NCBI GenBank assembly: GCA_002711555.1
Contig: PARQ01000015.1
Coordinates: 7,075-71,074, forward strand
Reading direction: 5' to 3'
DNA length: 64,000 bases
Source of the DNA: Rhodospirillaceae bacterium
Lineage (GTDB): Bacteria > Pseudomonadota > Alphaproteobacteria > UBA8366
Shown here: piece after piece, positions 1 through 9,047 of the stretch
How the letters are laid out: the number at the start of each line of letters is the position of its first letter
How positions within the stretch are numbered: the stretch's first letter is position 1
Made by a program: the position numbers and the translations under genes
Notes under the pieces: model-generated
Seen by the model: only the letters and a program-made list of their open reading frames with translations
Databases searched by the model: none
What the model was told of the DNA's origin: nothing

Positions 1-215
1 TCTCGGAAATCTATTTTTGCTTCCGTTATGGCTTTTTTAACTAAAAAATCGATGTGGCTGAGATGGCTGCGAGCCGCTATTTCAGGCACAACACCTCCAT
101 ATTCCTCGTGTTCTGTAATTTGTGACAGCACTTGATTACTAAGTATCTGCCTATCACTATCAACGATGGCCACAGCTGTCTCATCGCATGAGCTTTCAAT
201 ACCAAGTATCCGCAT
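1..215 (-). CDS. tsaD: TsaD, tRNA N6-threonylcarbamoyladenosine transferase (5' part only)
   Basis: TsaD is the catalytic subunit that transfers threonylcarbamoyl to A37 of ANN-decoding tRNAs, working with TsaB and TsaE in the cytoplasm. Only the first 71 codons are in the window; the gene runs off the left edge. Translating the minus strand from the ATG at 215 gives [18 protein letters not shown], the hallmark N-terminus of the Kae1/TsaD ASKHA fold, followed by the conserved [12 protein letters not shown] segment that contributes to metal and substrate binding. It is divergent from hemC with about 75 bp between the starts, an arrangement common in Alphaproteobacteria. The identification is firm; nothing can be said about the C-terminal half. 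Confidence 0.95.
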   Translation of the reverse strand, partial: MRILGIESSCDETAVAIVDSDRQILSNQVLSQITEHEEYGGVVPEIAARSHLSHIDFLVKKAITEAKIDFR

Positions 216-289
216 TACCCTTTGTACTGCTTTTAAGCCAGTTTCGGCAAATGCTTATCTTGTTGAGCACAATCAGGTATTAATTGGTC

Positions 290-1231
290 ATGAAAAAGTT
301 ATGTATTGAAAAACTAATGATTGGTAGTCGTGAGTCACCTCTGGCCCAGGCGCAGACGAGACTGGTTGTAAAAGCTTTGGAAATTGCGCATCCGGGAATC
401 GTCACAGAGATCATAATGATAAAAACCACGGGCGACTCGGTGCTAGATGGGCCCTTGATGTCAATTGGCGGCAAGGGCCTCTTCACCAAAGAAATTGAAG
501 CGGCCCTTCTTGAAAATAGAATCGATATCGCTGTGCATTCTGCGAAAGATATGGAAACCCATTTGCCGGCTGCCCTCTCCCTCGCGGCGGTGTTACCACG
601 TGAGGACCCGCGCGATGTTTTTTTATCCTCAGGAGGAAATTCGCTATCTAGCCTGCCTGCAGGAAGTGTAGTTGGAACTACATCGCCACGCAGACGTGCC
701 CAAATTCTAAATTCTTTTCCTGAATTAGACATTGTCTCGCTTCGAGGGAACGTTGAGACACGCCTTAAAAAACTAAGGGACGGTAATGTAGATGCAATCT
801 TACTAGCTCTGGCGGGATTGAGAAGGCTAAGACTATCTCCCCAAGATATGGAAGTACTAGGGCCGGAGGTAATGCTTCCATCTGCAGCCCAAGGTACAAT
901 AGGGATTGAAAGTCGCGTAGGGGACGAAAAAATTGCAGATCTGCTTGCGCCAATCTGCCATTTGGAAACAATGCAAGCTACCTTAGCAGAGCGAACTTTG
1001 CTTCAGGAGCTCGGTGGCTCTTGTTACACCCCAATTGGTGCTTTAGCAGAACACATTCCTGGAGGAAAGATGCGTCTCAGGGCTCTAATAGCCGACCCAA
1101 ACGGCGAGTGGCTTCATCGCATGGAAAGTACTGCACAGGCCAGCGATGCTGAATTGTTGGGTAGGAAAATGGGGAAGGAGTTACGAGCGCTAGTTGTCGA
1201 ATCCCGTGGTGAAAAGGTTTTTAATGATTGA
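290..1231 (+). CDS. hemC: Porphobilinogen deaminase (hydroxymethylbilane synthase)
   Basis: HemC polymerises four porphobilinogen molecules into hydroxymethylbilane in the cytoplasmic tetrapyrrole pathway. The protein is 313 aa, normal for the family. It shows the N-terminal IGSRESPLAQAQ motif, the KTTGD and GGKGLFTKEIE active-site segments, the SPRRRAQ arginine cluster that holds the growing chain, and GGSCYTPIGA near residue 245, whose Cys carries the dipyrromethane cofactor. I chose the ATG at 290; a TTG two codons upstream (284) is the only longer alternative. It is the first gene of the operon hemC-hemD-mic60-like-hemY, and its stop overlaps the hemD start by 8 nt, implying translational coupling. 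Confidence 0.95.
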   Translation: MKKLCIEKLMIGSRESPLAQAQTRLVVKALEIAHPGIVTEIIMIKTTGDSVLDGPLMSIGGKGLFTKEIEAALLENRIDIAVHSAKDMETHLPAALSLAAVLPREDPRDVFLSSGGNSLSSLPAGSVVGTTSPRRRAQILNSFPELDIVSLRGNVETRLKKLRDGNVDAILLALAGLRRLRLSPQDMEVLGPEVMLPSAAQGTIGIESRVGDEKIADLLAPICHLETMQATLAERTLLQELGGSCYTPIGALAEHIPGGKMRLRALIADPNGEWLHRMESTAQASDAELLGRKMGKELRALVVESRGEKVFND

Positions 1232-1976
1232 TAGCAAAAAAACCCCGATTGTATTAGTAACCCGACCTCAACAAGACGCCATAGTACTTGAATCAGAACT
1301 CAGAGAACGAGGGTTTTCCCCTTTGTTATCTCCGATGTTAAAAATAACATATTTTGACGGTGTTGTACCTTCTCTGGACGGAGTGCAGGCACTGATATTC
1401 ACATCAGCAAATGGAGTGCATTCTTTTTTTTCTCGAACTAAAGATATTTCATTGCCTGCCTATGCAGTCGGTGAAGTTACCGCAGCTGCCGCACGCGCCT
1501 GTGGCTGCGTGCAAACTGTAAGTGCTGGTGGTGATGTGAACAAGCTTGCAAATTTATTGATTTCAAGATGTGACCCTCAGGGTGGCGATCTCCTTCATAT
1601 TGCTGGAAGCCACTTAGCTGGCGACCTTGGAAGGAGATTGTCGTTAGCTGGATACAAATACAAGCGCGAGGTGCTCTATAAAGCTGAAGAGTTAGGGGTG
1701 TTGAATGAGCGCTGTCAAGAGACGCTGGCTGGCTGTAAAATGGATTTTGCTCTTTTTTTCTCTCCACGCACCGCTGTAAAGTTTGTTGAGTTGGCGCTTT
1801 CAGCCGGTTTTGACAAGGAATTTGAGACTTCAGTGGCGCTATGTTTAAGTGAGGCTATTGCTGAAAAATTGCAGAAATTACCGTGGCGGCAGATCATTAC
1901 AGCGTCAGCTCCTACTCAGTCTGCGCTGCTAAATGCTCTAGATAATGTGTCACTTAAAGTGAGTAACGGAGTTTAA
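1224..1976 (+). CDS. hemD: Uroporphyrinogen-III synthase
   Basis: HemD cyclises hydroxymethylbilane with inversion of ring D to give uroporphyrinogen III, directly after HemC. The 250-aa product starts with the family-typical IVLVTRPQQDA segment and later has LIFTSANGVHSF and the FFSPRTAVKF segment of the second lobe. Sequence conservation in this family is low, so the assignment rests on these motifs plus position. I used the ATG at 1224, inside the last codons of hemC (8-nt overlap), rather than the TTG at 1194, because HemD proteins normally begin just before the VTRP motif. The next gene starts 6 nt after the stop. Confidence 0.9.
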   Translation: MIDSKKTPIVLVTRPQQDAIVLESELRERGFSPLLSPMLKITYFDGVVPSLDGVQALIFTSANGVHSFFSRTKDISLPAYAVGEVTAAAARACGCVQTVSAGGDVNKLANLLISRCDPQGGDLLHIAGSHLAGDLGRRLSLAGYKYKREVLYKAEELGVLNERCQETLAGCKMDFALFFSPRTAVKFVELALSAGFDKEFETSVALCLSEAIAEKLQKLPWRQIITASAPTQSALLNALDNVSLKVSNGV

Positions 1977-1982
1977 AAGCAT

Positions 1983-3431
1983 ATGAATGAGCAAATGCCT
2001 GAGCCTGGTTTTAGCCGCACTAACAATTTCAGCGCTGAGGCGATAATCAAAGATTTCGGTGGCATAAGACCGATGGCCGCAAAGCTCGGTATTCCAGTAA
2101 CGACTGTTCAAGGCTGGAAATCGCGTGGCCACATACCGTTAAATAGGCGAAAGCCTATTTTAGAGGCGGCCCGTAAACACAATGTCAATTTATCAGATGC
2201 TGTGTTGCGAGAGCTTGATCGAGAGCCCGTCACGCTTACATCCACTCCAGACTCTGGTAATGAGACGGGTTCGGCTACTGGCCAATTTGAGGAGAGTTTA
2301 GAAGGGCCAAAGACCAATCCTAATAATGATGTAAAAAAGAAAAACAATCTAGCATCTCCATCAACGGGCACACATGATGCTTCGAGGACCAATGAAAAGA
2401 ATCGAAGTTACTGGCGCAGCGGAGGTTTGATACTTTTGGCTGCTGCAGCTGTTACTTGGAGCGGATGGTTTGTTTTATCCGAAAGTAATTGGATTCAGTC
2501 ATATTTTTCTGGCAGTGGGCAAGTTCATCCCATTAAAAAAGTTCCCGCATTGGGGGGTCAAGAAACAGAATCGGGGGTCAAGGTCATAAAACCGATTGTT
2601 TCAAAATCCAGTGAGGAGACAAAAATGCCAGACAATAACGTGCCTGTTAAAATAGAGCAGGAAATGACACGCGAACCGCTTGAGGCCAAGATTGAAAATA
2701 TCGAACTTCGGCTTGATCTTTTCCAGCGGAGGCTTGAAAAAATAAACGGATCGATACTTAGTTTAGCTAAAGAGAACAACTATGCGCTTAGCCAATTTGC
2801 GGGCCAAGTTAGTCAAATTAATGACAGTATAAATAAGATGGAAAATAAAATAAAGAATCTGTCTTTTGAGAGGCGGCAGGGAGGCAAGGATATAGCATTG
2901 CAAGCGCTATTGCTCGGGCAGCTGGAGAATGAAATTTTCGCCGGTAGGCCTTATCTAAATCGGCTTCAGTCTCTCCGAAAATCTTTGGCGGCACCTGTTC
3001 CAAAGCAAATATTTGAGGGTCTTGCCAGAAGAGCAGACCAAGGGGTACCAACTCCTCTAATGCTTGTCACAAGTTTTAATAATTTGGCAATCCAAAGGGC
3101 GCATAAAAACCGTACTAGGGACTTAAAAAAGTCCAGCAGCGAAAGCATTATGGAACGACTAAAATCTGAATTAACAGGATTATTCTCTATTCGCAGGGTC
3201 GGTGGGTCTGGTAAATTACCCCCTTTCAGTATGGCGGAGGTGGCAGTAGCAAATGGAGATTTTGCGAGTGCCGCCGACCATTTGGAGTTGCTATCGAGAG
3301 AAGACTTGTATTTCGATAGTTTTAGTTCATGGATTGAGGATGTTCGAGCGCATATCCAGGTAAAACAGCATATAGAAAAATTACGTTGGCATGTGAGCGC
3401 ATTACTCGGTGCTAAGCCCGAGGCAAATTAA
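1983..3431 (+). CDS. Mic60/mitofilin-like membrane protein with N-terminal HTH-like domain
   Basis: The 482-aa protein lies in the heme operon where Alphaproteobacteria usually encode their bacterial Mic60 homologue (COG4223), the relative of the mitochondrial cristae-junction protein. Residues about 18-55 form a short helix-turn-helix-like unit (FGGIRPMAAKLG, then TVQGWKSRG), of the kind annotated as a carph-isopro domain. A low-complexity acidic/Asn-rich linker follows, then one transmembrane segment at about 147-165 (LILLAAAAVTWSGWFVL). Next come a proline/lysine-rich periplasmic linker, a coiled coil at about 235-305 and a helical C-terminal part that matches the mitofilin signature region in position. 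Expected topology is a cytoplasmic HTH with a periplasmic coiled coil. Role inferred: envelope shaping and contact with outer-membrane partners. What the HTH does is unknown. Confidence 0.75.
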   Translation: MNEQMPEPGFSRTNNFSAEAIIKDFGGIRPMAAKLGIPVTTVQGWKSRGHIPLNRRKPILEAARKHNVNLSDAVLRELDREPVTLTSTPDSGNETGSATGQFEESLEGPKTNPNNDVKKKNNLASPSTGTHDASRTNEKNRSYWRSGGLILLAAAAVTWSGWFVLSESNWIQSYFSGSGQVHPIKKVPALGGQETESGVKVIKPIVSKSSEETKMPDNNVPVKIEQEMTREPLEAKIENIELRLDLFQRRLEKINGSILSLAKENNYALSQFAGQVSQINDSINKMENKIKNLSFERRQGGKDIALQALLLGQLENEIFAGRPYLNRLQSLRKSLAAPVPKQIFEGLARRADQGVPTPLMLVTSFNNLAIQRAHKNRTRDLKKSSSESIMERLKSELTGLFSIRRVGGSGKLPPFSMAEVAVANGDFASAADHLELLSREDLYFDSFSSWIEDVRAHIQVKQHIEKLRWHVSALLGAKPEAN

Positions 3432-3447
3432 TAAACAGCGGGGCAGC

Positions 3448-4782
3448 ATGACTGTTTTTCGCATTTGTATTTTCTTGATCGTCGCAACTACTGTGATTGT
3501 AGCTGAGGTATGGCTAGCTACTAACCCAGGGTCAGTAACAATTTTTTGGGGTGATCATCGCATTGATACAAGTGCGGCCTTATTTTTACATGTTTTCATA
3601 ATATTCTGTTTACTATCGGCATTTGTTTATAGGGCATGGGTTGCAGCGAAGCGGATGCCGCAGCAGATACGGCATCGTAATTTTTTGGGCAAACAGCGCC
3701 GCGGTCATGAGGCACTAAGTGCAAGTCTGATCTCACTAGCATCTGGCAACTCTGATGATGCAATGAGGCATGCAAAAAAAGCTAGCGCATTGCTAGACTC
3801 CCCTGCAAGCGCTGAGATTTTAGCGGCCCAAGCGGCTCAGCTTGCAGGTGATACGGCAAAAGTTCAGGAAACTTATCAGTCTTTAAGGCAAGAGCCTGAG
3901 ACAGCTTTACTTGGTTTAAGGGGCTTGATGAATGAGGCACTTCGCATAGGCAACCATTCTGAGGCGCTTAGGTTAGCCAATGAAACCTATCGCATTAATC
4001 CCAATGCTGAGGGGCTTTGGTTGCAAAGATTAGACTTGCAAATAAAGAACGGTCTTTGGTTTGATGCTGGAGAGACAATTGTCGAAGCTATTAACCACAA
4101 ACAGCTTAGTTTGAAGACTGGCAATAGGCAGCATGCAGCCATATTGTACGAGAGGGCATGTATAGCTGAGAGGAACAATGAAAAGGATCTTCAGCTATCC
4201 CTTCTTAATGAGGCAGTTAAGCTAGAGCCTGGCTTTATCATCGCAACAGTCAAATTAGCGGAGCTTTTGGGTCTTGAGGGCAAAGTAAAAAGGGCTGATA
4301 AGCTGGTAGAGAAGTTGTGGTCAAAAAAGCCCCACCCTTCTTTAGCTGCTGCTTATCGTTCAATAAAGTCTGATTTAGATCCTCTCATGCAGGTCAAACG
4401 CTTTGAGGTATTGGCTTCAAAAAACCCAGGACATTTTGAGAGCTACTTAGCGATCGCAGAAGCTGCAATAGTGGCTAAACTTTGGGGGGAGGCTCGAGCA
4501 CAATTAAAGATTCTGTTAGACCAAAGTGATCCCACTCGCCGAGTTTGTCGCTTAATGGCCGAAATCGAAGAAGGTGAGTTCGGGAATATCGACCAATCCC
4601 GCTATTGGTTAGATAGGGTTGCATCTGCTGAACTTGATGAAGCTTGGCTTTGCGATAATTGTGGATCCGAGGCACCTGTTTGGCAGGCATGTTGCAAAAA
4701 TTGTGGTGATTTTGATACGCTTTTATGGGCGCGCCCTCTGCGAGTTGTGCGTCTTCCGGATAATCAAGATCCAAGTAGCTAA
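3448..4782 (+). CDS. hemY: HemY-family inner-membrane TPR protein with C-terminal zinc-ribbon-like motif
   Basis: The bacterial HemY of heme operons (not protoporphyrinogen oxidase) is a membrane-anchored TPR protein of uncertain function, associated with late heme synthesis. The 444-aa product has two N-terminal hydrophobic helices (about residues 3-22 and 38-60) separated by the typical NPGSVTIFW segment, then repeated TPR-like helices through residue 380. The C-terminus carries two CxxC pairs (C402/C405 and C416/C419), a rubredoxin-like ribbon also seen in alphaproteobacterial HemY and in LapB. I prefer the ATG at 3448, 16 nt after the preceding stop with a purine-rich stretch before it, over the ATG at 3409, which would only add 13 residues overlapping the upstream gene. 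Confidence 0.88.
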   Translation: MTVFRICIFLIVATTVIVAEVWLATNPGSVTIFWGDHRIDTSAALFLHVFIIFCLLSAFVYRAWVAAKRMPQQIRHRNFLGKQRRGHEALSASLISLASGNSDDAMRHAKKASALLDSPASAEILAAQAAQLAGDTAKVQETYQSLRQEPETALLGLRGLMNEALRIGNHSEALRLANETYRINPNAEGLWLQRLDLQIKNGLWFDAGETIVEAINHKQLSLKTGNRQHAAILYERACIAERNNEKDLQLSLLNEAVKLEPGFIIATVKLAELLGLEGKVKRADKLVEKLWSKKPHPSLAAAYRSIKSDLDPLMQVKRFEVLASKNPGHFESYLAIAEAAIVAKLWGEARAQLKILLDQSDPTRRVCRLMAEIEEGEFGNIDQSRYWLDRVASAELDEAWLCDNCGSEAPVWQACCKNCGDFDTLLWARPLRVVRLPDNQDPSS

Positions 4783-5011
4783 CTATCAAATTTTGTATTA
4801 TGTGCAACTCGAATGCTAAAATTTAGCCAGTTTCCTATAGGTTTCATGCCTATCAAGGCTTTAACAAGAGCACCTATAAACAGACAGTTTTAATGGTAAT
4901 AAGCTTCAATTAATCCCACATTTCAGCATATTCAATGAGTGAGTTGGAAATTTTTGTGCATCCGTGCTCAGACCACTTTGCAATTTGTTTGACGCCAAAT
5001 CTCTAAGTGTA

Positions 5012-5040
5012 TTGTACCCGTCGTTAGCTAGGCTTATCTT
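5012..5040 (+). promoter_or_regulatory. Probable promoter of tRNA-Thr
   Basis: TTGTAC at 5012-5017 and TATCTT at 5035-5040 are separated by 17 nt, and the tRNA begins 16 nt after the -10 box. This fits a sigma70-type promoter with a very short 5' leader. It is assigned by eye only. The rest of the 274-bp gap after hemY holds nothing I can name. Confidence 0.4.
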
Positions 5041-5056
5041 GTCATTTAGATTTGAG

Positions 5057-5132
5057 GCCGCTTTAGCTCAGTTGGTAGAGCATCGCATTCGTAATGCGGG
5101 GGTCGCGTGTTCGAGTCACGCAAGCGGCACCA
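5057..5132 (+). tRNA. tRNA-Thr (anticodon CGT)
   Basis: A complete 76-nt cloverleaf. The acceptor stem GCCGCTT pairs with AAGCGGC, the D arm is GCTCAGTTGGTAGAGC, and the anticodon loop TTCGTAA gives anticodon CGT, which reads ACG (Thr). The T arm contains GTTCGAG between complementary GCGTG and CACGC, the discriminator is A, and CCA is encoded. It stands alone between hemY and the convergent cyclic-nucleotide-binding gene. Confidence 0.95.
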
Positions 5133-5149
5133 TTTCGAGTTTGACGATT

Positions 5150-5509
5150 TTATTTTGTTATGGTCCGTATATTGTGCGCGAATATGCGCAGAAGGGCAAC
5201 GACAAATGGATCAGATCTATCAAGCTTGTCTTGAAGCATGCTTTCGGACACTGAAACTAACACACAATCGGTAAGAGTAGTCGCCGATGCCATACGAGGT
5301 TCCCCATCTATCAAAGCCATTTCCCCAAAGATGCCTCCTTCGGAAATTACACCTAAACGGTGTCGCTCTGATTCATTGCCTTTCCAAATTTCAACTTTTC
5401 CGGATTCAACGATAAATGCAGTACTTCCAGTTTCGCCTTCGCGGAATACTACCGTTCCTGATGGGACTGTTTTGCGATCAAGGACAGTGGTCGCTTTCTG
5501 GGAAGCCAT
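5150..5509 (-). CDS. Stand-alone cyclic nucleotide-binding domain protein
   Basis: A 119-aa protein that is essentially one cNMP-binding beta-roll. The pattern GTVVFREGETGSTAFIVESG is followed by a phosphate-binding-cassette-like GGIFGEMALIDGEPRMASATT, where E and R are the usual cyclic-phosphate contacts. No DNA-binding domain or transmembrane segment follows, so it is not a CRP/FNR regulator. It would act as a small cytoplasmic cNMP sensor or a partner of another protein. It is transcribed towards the tRNA-Thr gene, and a terminator-like hairpin separates its start from the BI-1 gene. The domain is certain; the ligand and role are not. Confidence 0.85.
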   Translation of the reverse strand: MASQKATTVLDRKTVPSGTVVFREGETGSTAFIVESGKVEIWKGNESERHRLGVISEGGIFGEMALIDGEPRMASATTLTDCVLVSVSESMLQDKLDRSDPFVVALLRIFAHNIRTITK

Positions 5510-5578
5510 ATTTTTGTCGCCTATCCCGAGACTATTGCAGACGACTAGATATTAGTAATTTTTTAGTTTAGGGGGAAC

Positions 5579-5614
5579 CAAAAAAAGCCGCACCGTTAGG
5601 CGCGACTTTTTGAG
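5579..5614 (-). terminator. Rho-independent terminator after the BI-1 gene
   Basis: Read on the minus strand: an A run, GTCGC, a loop, GCGGC (one G-U pair), then a run of T. It lies 16 nt beyond the stop of the Bax-inhibitor-1 gene. The A and T flanks make it potentially bidirectional. Confidence 0.6.
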
Positions 5615-5629
5615 TTCATCGGGTATTTT

Positions 5630-6355
5630 TTATTCGCGGTTGCCGAATAGGTGCAACATCCATATGAATAATGTGATGAAGCAACCGTATAAAATAAACG
5701 CGCCAAATACTGCCTTCTTAGACTGTATATCGTGTGAGTCATCCTGAAAATAAGACTCTTTAATTGCTTGAGTTTCGTAGGCTGTCAGTCCGGCAAAAAC
5801 TAAAACAACCACAATCGACAGAACGGTCTGAAACCCACTGCTCTCAAGAAACATGTTAACCACTAAAGCTATAAGTATGCCTATTGAAGCCATAGCGAGG
5901 AATCGACCCATGGGCGCCAAATCTCTTTTGGTTGTGTACCCGTAAAGACTTAGGCCGGCGAAAGCCCCTGACGTAATAAAAAACACGCGCGCTATGCTAG
6001 CCTCAGTGTAGATATAAAACATTGGTGCAATGAGCGCACCCCACATCGCCGCATATGCCCAAAAGGCAGCATGACCGGCTACGGTGCTTCCAGTGAGAAT
6101 GACTTTTGGTGCAAACCAGCCTAAACCTAAAATACCAATAAACAACACCCATTTAAACGGGCCCAATGCAATTGTCTGCATAAGGGCTGGAGAGGAAGCT
6201 ACCACCAGAGCGACTATGCCAGTAAATGCTACCCCAAGCGCCATATAGTTGTATACGCGGAGCATATATGCTCGAAGGCCAGCATCGATTTCATCTCGCG
6301 TAGCCGTGACACCGAATGTTTGGGCATGATGTGTATGTTGCGGATCGTAACTCAT
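5630..6355 (-). CDS. Bax inhibitor-1/YccA family membrane protein
   Basis: A 241-aa integral membrane protein with seven hydrophobic segments. Family hallmarks include the cytoplasmic N-terminus before the first helix (RAYMLRVYNYMALGVAFTG) and the TAYETQAIKE segment late in the protein. Bacterial BI-1 homologues are pH-sensitive calcium-leak channels, or interact with FtsH as YccA does; which applies here is unknown. I chose the ATG at 6355, which has GGAG six bases upstream, over the ATG at 6379, which lacks a good ribosome-binding site and adds 8 atypical residues. It is monocistronic, ends at a hairpin terminator, and has about 130 bp to the ABC permease stop upstream. Confidence 0.9.
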   Translation of the reverse strand: MSYDPQHTHHAQTFGVTATRDEIDAGLRAYMLRVYNYMALGVAFTGIVALVVASSPALMQTIALGPFKWVLFIGILGLGWFAPKVILTGSTVAGHAAFWAYAAMWGALIAPMFYIYTEASIARVFFITSGAFAGLSLYGYTTKRDLAPMGRFLAMASIGILIALVVNMFLESSGFQTVLSIVVVLVFAGLTAYETQAIKESYFQDDSHDIQSKKAVFGAFILYGCFITLFIWMLHLFGNRE

Positions 6356-6482
6356 GTATAACTCCGTACATAAAGACAATAGATTAATACTGCTTATGAT
6401 ATTGGAAAATGTTACCTAATTTCAATAGGGTATTTTACATCAATCTAAATAACTTCATTCTATTTCAACACAACAAAGCTAA

Positions 6483-9047
6483 TTACTCATTTCGTAAATA
6501 TGTAGTTGATTTCTCATTCAGTGCTAACCAGGTCGCTAATAGTCCACCAGTGATGGTTAGTGTAAGACTAGACAATAATGTAATAAATAATGTACCTGGC
6601 AGAAATGTCCAATCCGCGCGCATGACGTGTACCACTATGCCCCAACTGACACCAGTTGCGACCAATGCCGAAAGTGCTGCTGTAATTAGTCCTAGAAAAA
6701 AAAATTCAAACGCAAAAATTCTTACAACTTGCAGTCTTGAAGCGCCCAAAACCTTTAGTATTACAGCTTCGTAAATGCGGCGATTGTGGTTGGCGGCGAT
6801 GGCACCAGAGAGTACAAGCACGCTTACACACACAGTAATCATACCTATAACGCGAACGGCGACCCCAATATCTCCTATCATATTTTTAATATCGGCTAGC
6901 ACGTCCTTTACTCTAATTGCTGAAACATTAGGTAGTGCCTGCGTGATTTTTTTTGCCAGTGTCAATTCTTCAAACTCTGAAGCATCGGGTAGAAAATACG
7001 CAGTTGCAACGTAGGATAAAGGTATCTCTTTCACAGCATTAGGGGAAAAGATCATGAGAAAATTAATCGACAAACTATTCCAATTAATATCTCTGAGATT
7101 AGCTATGCGCGCTGTTAGCGGGATCCCTAAAAGGTTAATCGTTATTGTATCGCCTATGTCTAAGCCGAAAGCTTCGGCCTTAGCCTTATCAAAGGAAACC
7201 AGAGGCGGACCTGCGTAATCCACAGGCCACCAAGTGCCTTTTACTACGGCGCTTCCCTCTTCAGGCGGGTATTCAGACCAAGTGATACCCCGATCTCCGC
7301 GAAGTACCCATGCTACTTCTGGTGGGGGCTTAATACTTTGCACAGGCACACCAGCTAATTTTATTATTCGTCCGCGCAGCATTGGCACTTTATTAACCTT
7401 GGATACGCTGGGGTGGTTTTTAGCGATCTCTACAAACTCATTTTTTTGGCTACTTTGTATGTCTATAAAATAATAAGCAGGCGCAGCTTTGGGGATAGTA
7501 TTATCGATTTGGAGTCTGATGTTTTCTTCGATTAAAACGATTACGGTTATCACCGAGAGGCTCATGCCTAGTGCCAGTATAACCGAGGGTGTTTGGGCGT
7601 CGGGCCGACATAAATTGTTTAATGCCACAGTGCTTATAGGCTTCGTACGCAACTTTAATCGACGCAGTAACATGACAAGAACTTTTGCCAAAAAATAGAA
7701 AGCCGATAAAACAAATAGGGTCCCCAAAACAAACCAAAGTCCAGCAGACATCGGTTCCGCTGTTATAATTGCTATTAGCGCCAGTATTGCTGACAACAAA
7801 ATTAGTGAAATGATAATTCCCGCTGTCGGCCGACCATTAGGAGGGTGTATTGCGTATCGGAATAATGAACTTGCCGCCACCTCTCGAGCACGGGCCAGCG
7901 GCCAGACAGAAAAAATTAGCGAAGTCAAAAAGCCAAATATGGCCGCCTTCAAGAGGGCGTTTGGGTAGATACCAAAGGCACTAAAAACCCCTAAATATTC
8001 TTCCAAGAAGGGGCCTATTATTAGGGGCGATGCTATACCAAGCGCAAGGCCTGCGATGGTTGCGATGGTTGCAATCGCAAGAGTCTGGATAAGGTAAACC
8101 GCAAATATTAGATTACCCGATGCTCCGAGCGATTTAAGTGTGGCCACAGTGGTGAAGCGGGACTCTACGAAGCTTCTCACTCCTATAGCGATTCCAATTC
8201 CGCCGATTAGTAATGTGGTCAAGCCAACCAGATTGAGGAAAAGCGCCACACGTTCTGTAAAGCGCTGCACGTTGGGTGCTGCATTCTCAATTGTCTGGAT
8301 ACGCCACCCTGCCTTTGGAAATTTTGCATTCAGGCGTCGAACCCAATCTTTATGCGGCGATTTTTCATCAAGCCCGACTCTATAATGAAATCTAACTAAG
8401 CTTCCGGGTTTTACCAAACCAGTTGCTCTTAATCCTCCCATCGAAATTATAATACGAGGGCCCAGTCGGAAGACCTGAGCGCTGCGGTCGGGCTCCCGAT
8501 CAATAATTGCTCGAATTACAAATTTTTTAGCGCCGATCCAGATTTTATCACCAAGGTGGAGGCTGAGTTTGTTCAGAACTTGTTGCTCAACGGCCACACC
8601 ATATATTCCCGTTTTTGATGATAATGCTGTTGCCAAAGACTTAGGGTCTTTCAATCGGAAGCCTCCGAACAATGGGTAAAACTCATCCACTGCTTTAAGC
8701 TCTGCAAGAATATTTTGCGTCTTATCTAACGATTGCGTCATCACTCGCATTTGGACCACTTGCGATAGAGATAATGAATTTTGCTTTAACCAAACCAACT
8801 GTTTTTTTGTGGCTGGGCTGTGCGTAAGGCGGATATCCACGTCGCCGCCAAGTAAAAGTCGTCCATCATTGTCAATTGCTGTTTTTATACCTTCAGATAC
8901 CGAACCTACAGCGGCTATGGATGCGACACCCAGCATCAAACACATTACGAATATCTTGAAACCACGAGTGCCGCTTCGGCACTCCCTTCTGGCTACTCTC
9001 CATGCCATCCGCATTGATTTAGATTGCCACATATTCCCGTTAGCCAT
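6483..9047 (-). CDS. FtsX-like ABC transporter permease (YbbP type)
   Basis: An 854-aa permease with the double-FtsX layout: an N-terminal helix (FKIFVMCLMLGVASIAAVGS), a large periplasmic domain, about three helices around residues 270-390, a further helical pair, a second periplasmic domain, and three C-terminal helices ending before LALNEKSTTYLRNE. This matches the YbbAP/LolCDE-like exporters, which move lipids, lipoproteins or hydrophobic substrates. The ATPase gene lies directly upstream; the permease ATG at 9047 overlaps its stop by 8 nt, so the two are coupled. In E. coli ybbAP is likewise divergent from tesA, and the GDSL esterase here is divergent from the ATPase. A longer start at 9074 is possible but less likely. 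Confidence 0.9.
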   Translation of the reverse strand: MANGNMWQSKSMRMAWRVARRECRSGTRGFKIFVMCLMLGVASIAAVGSVSEGIKTAIDNDGRLLLGGDVDIRLTHSPATKKQLVWLKQNSLSLSQVVQMRVMTQSLDKTQNILAELKAVDEFYPLFGGFRLKDPKSLATALSSKTGIYGVAVEQQVLNKLSLHLGDKIWIGAKKFVIRAIIDREPDRSAQVFRLGPRIIISMGGLRATGLVKPGSLVRFHYRVGLDEKSPHKDWVRRLNAKFPKAGWRIQTIENAAPNVQRFTERVALFLNLVGLTTLLIGGIGIAIGVRSFVESRFTTVATLKSLGASGNLIFAVYLIQTLAIATIATIAGLALGIASPLIIGPFLEEYLGVFSAFGIYPNALLKAAIFGFLTSLIFSVWPLARAREVAASSLFRYAIHPPNGRPTAGIIISLILLSAILALIAIITAEPMSAGLWFVLGTLFVLSAFYFLAKVLVMLLRRLKLRTKPISTVALNNLCRPDAQTPSVILALGMSLSVITVIVLIEENIRLQIDNTIPKAAPAYYFIDIQSSQKNEFVEIAKNHPSVSKVNKVPMLRGRIIKLAGVPVQSIKPPPEVAWVLRGDRGITWSEYPPEEGSAVVKGTWWPVDYAGPPLVSFDKAKAEAFGLDIGDTITINLLGIPLTARIANLRDINWNSLSINFLMIFSPNAVKEIPLSYVATAYFLPDASEFEELTLAKKITQALPNVSAIRVKDVLADIKNMIGDIGVAVRVIGMITVCVSVLVLSGAIAANHNRRIYEAVILKVLGASRLQVVRIFAFEFFFLGLITAALSALVATGVSWGIVVHVMRADWTFLPGTLFITLLSSLTLTITGGLLATWLALNEKSTTYLRNE

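Noticed and set aside
4823..4835. GCTAAAATTTAGC palindrome after hemY
   Set aside because: Too short, with practically no loop; likely chance in AT-rich DNA.
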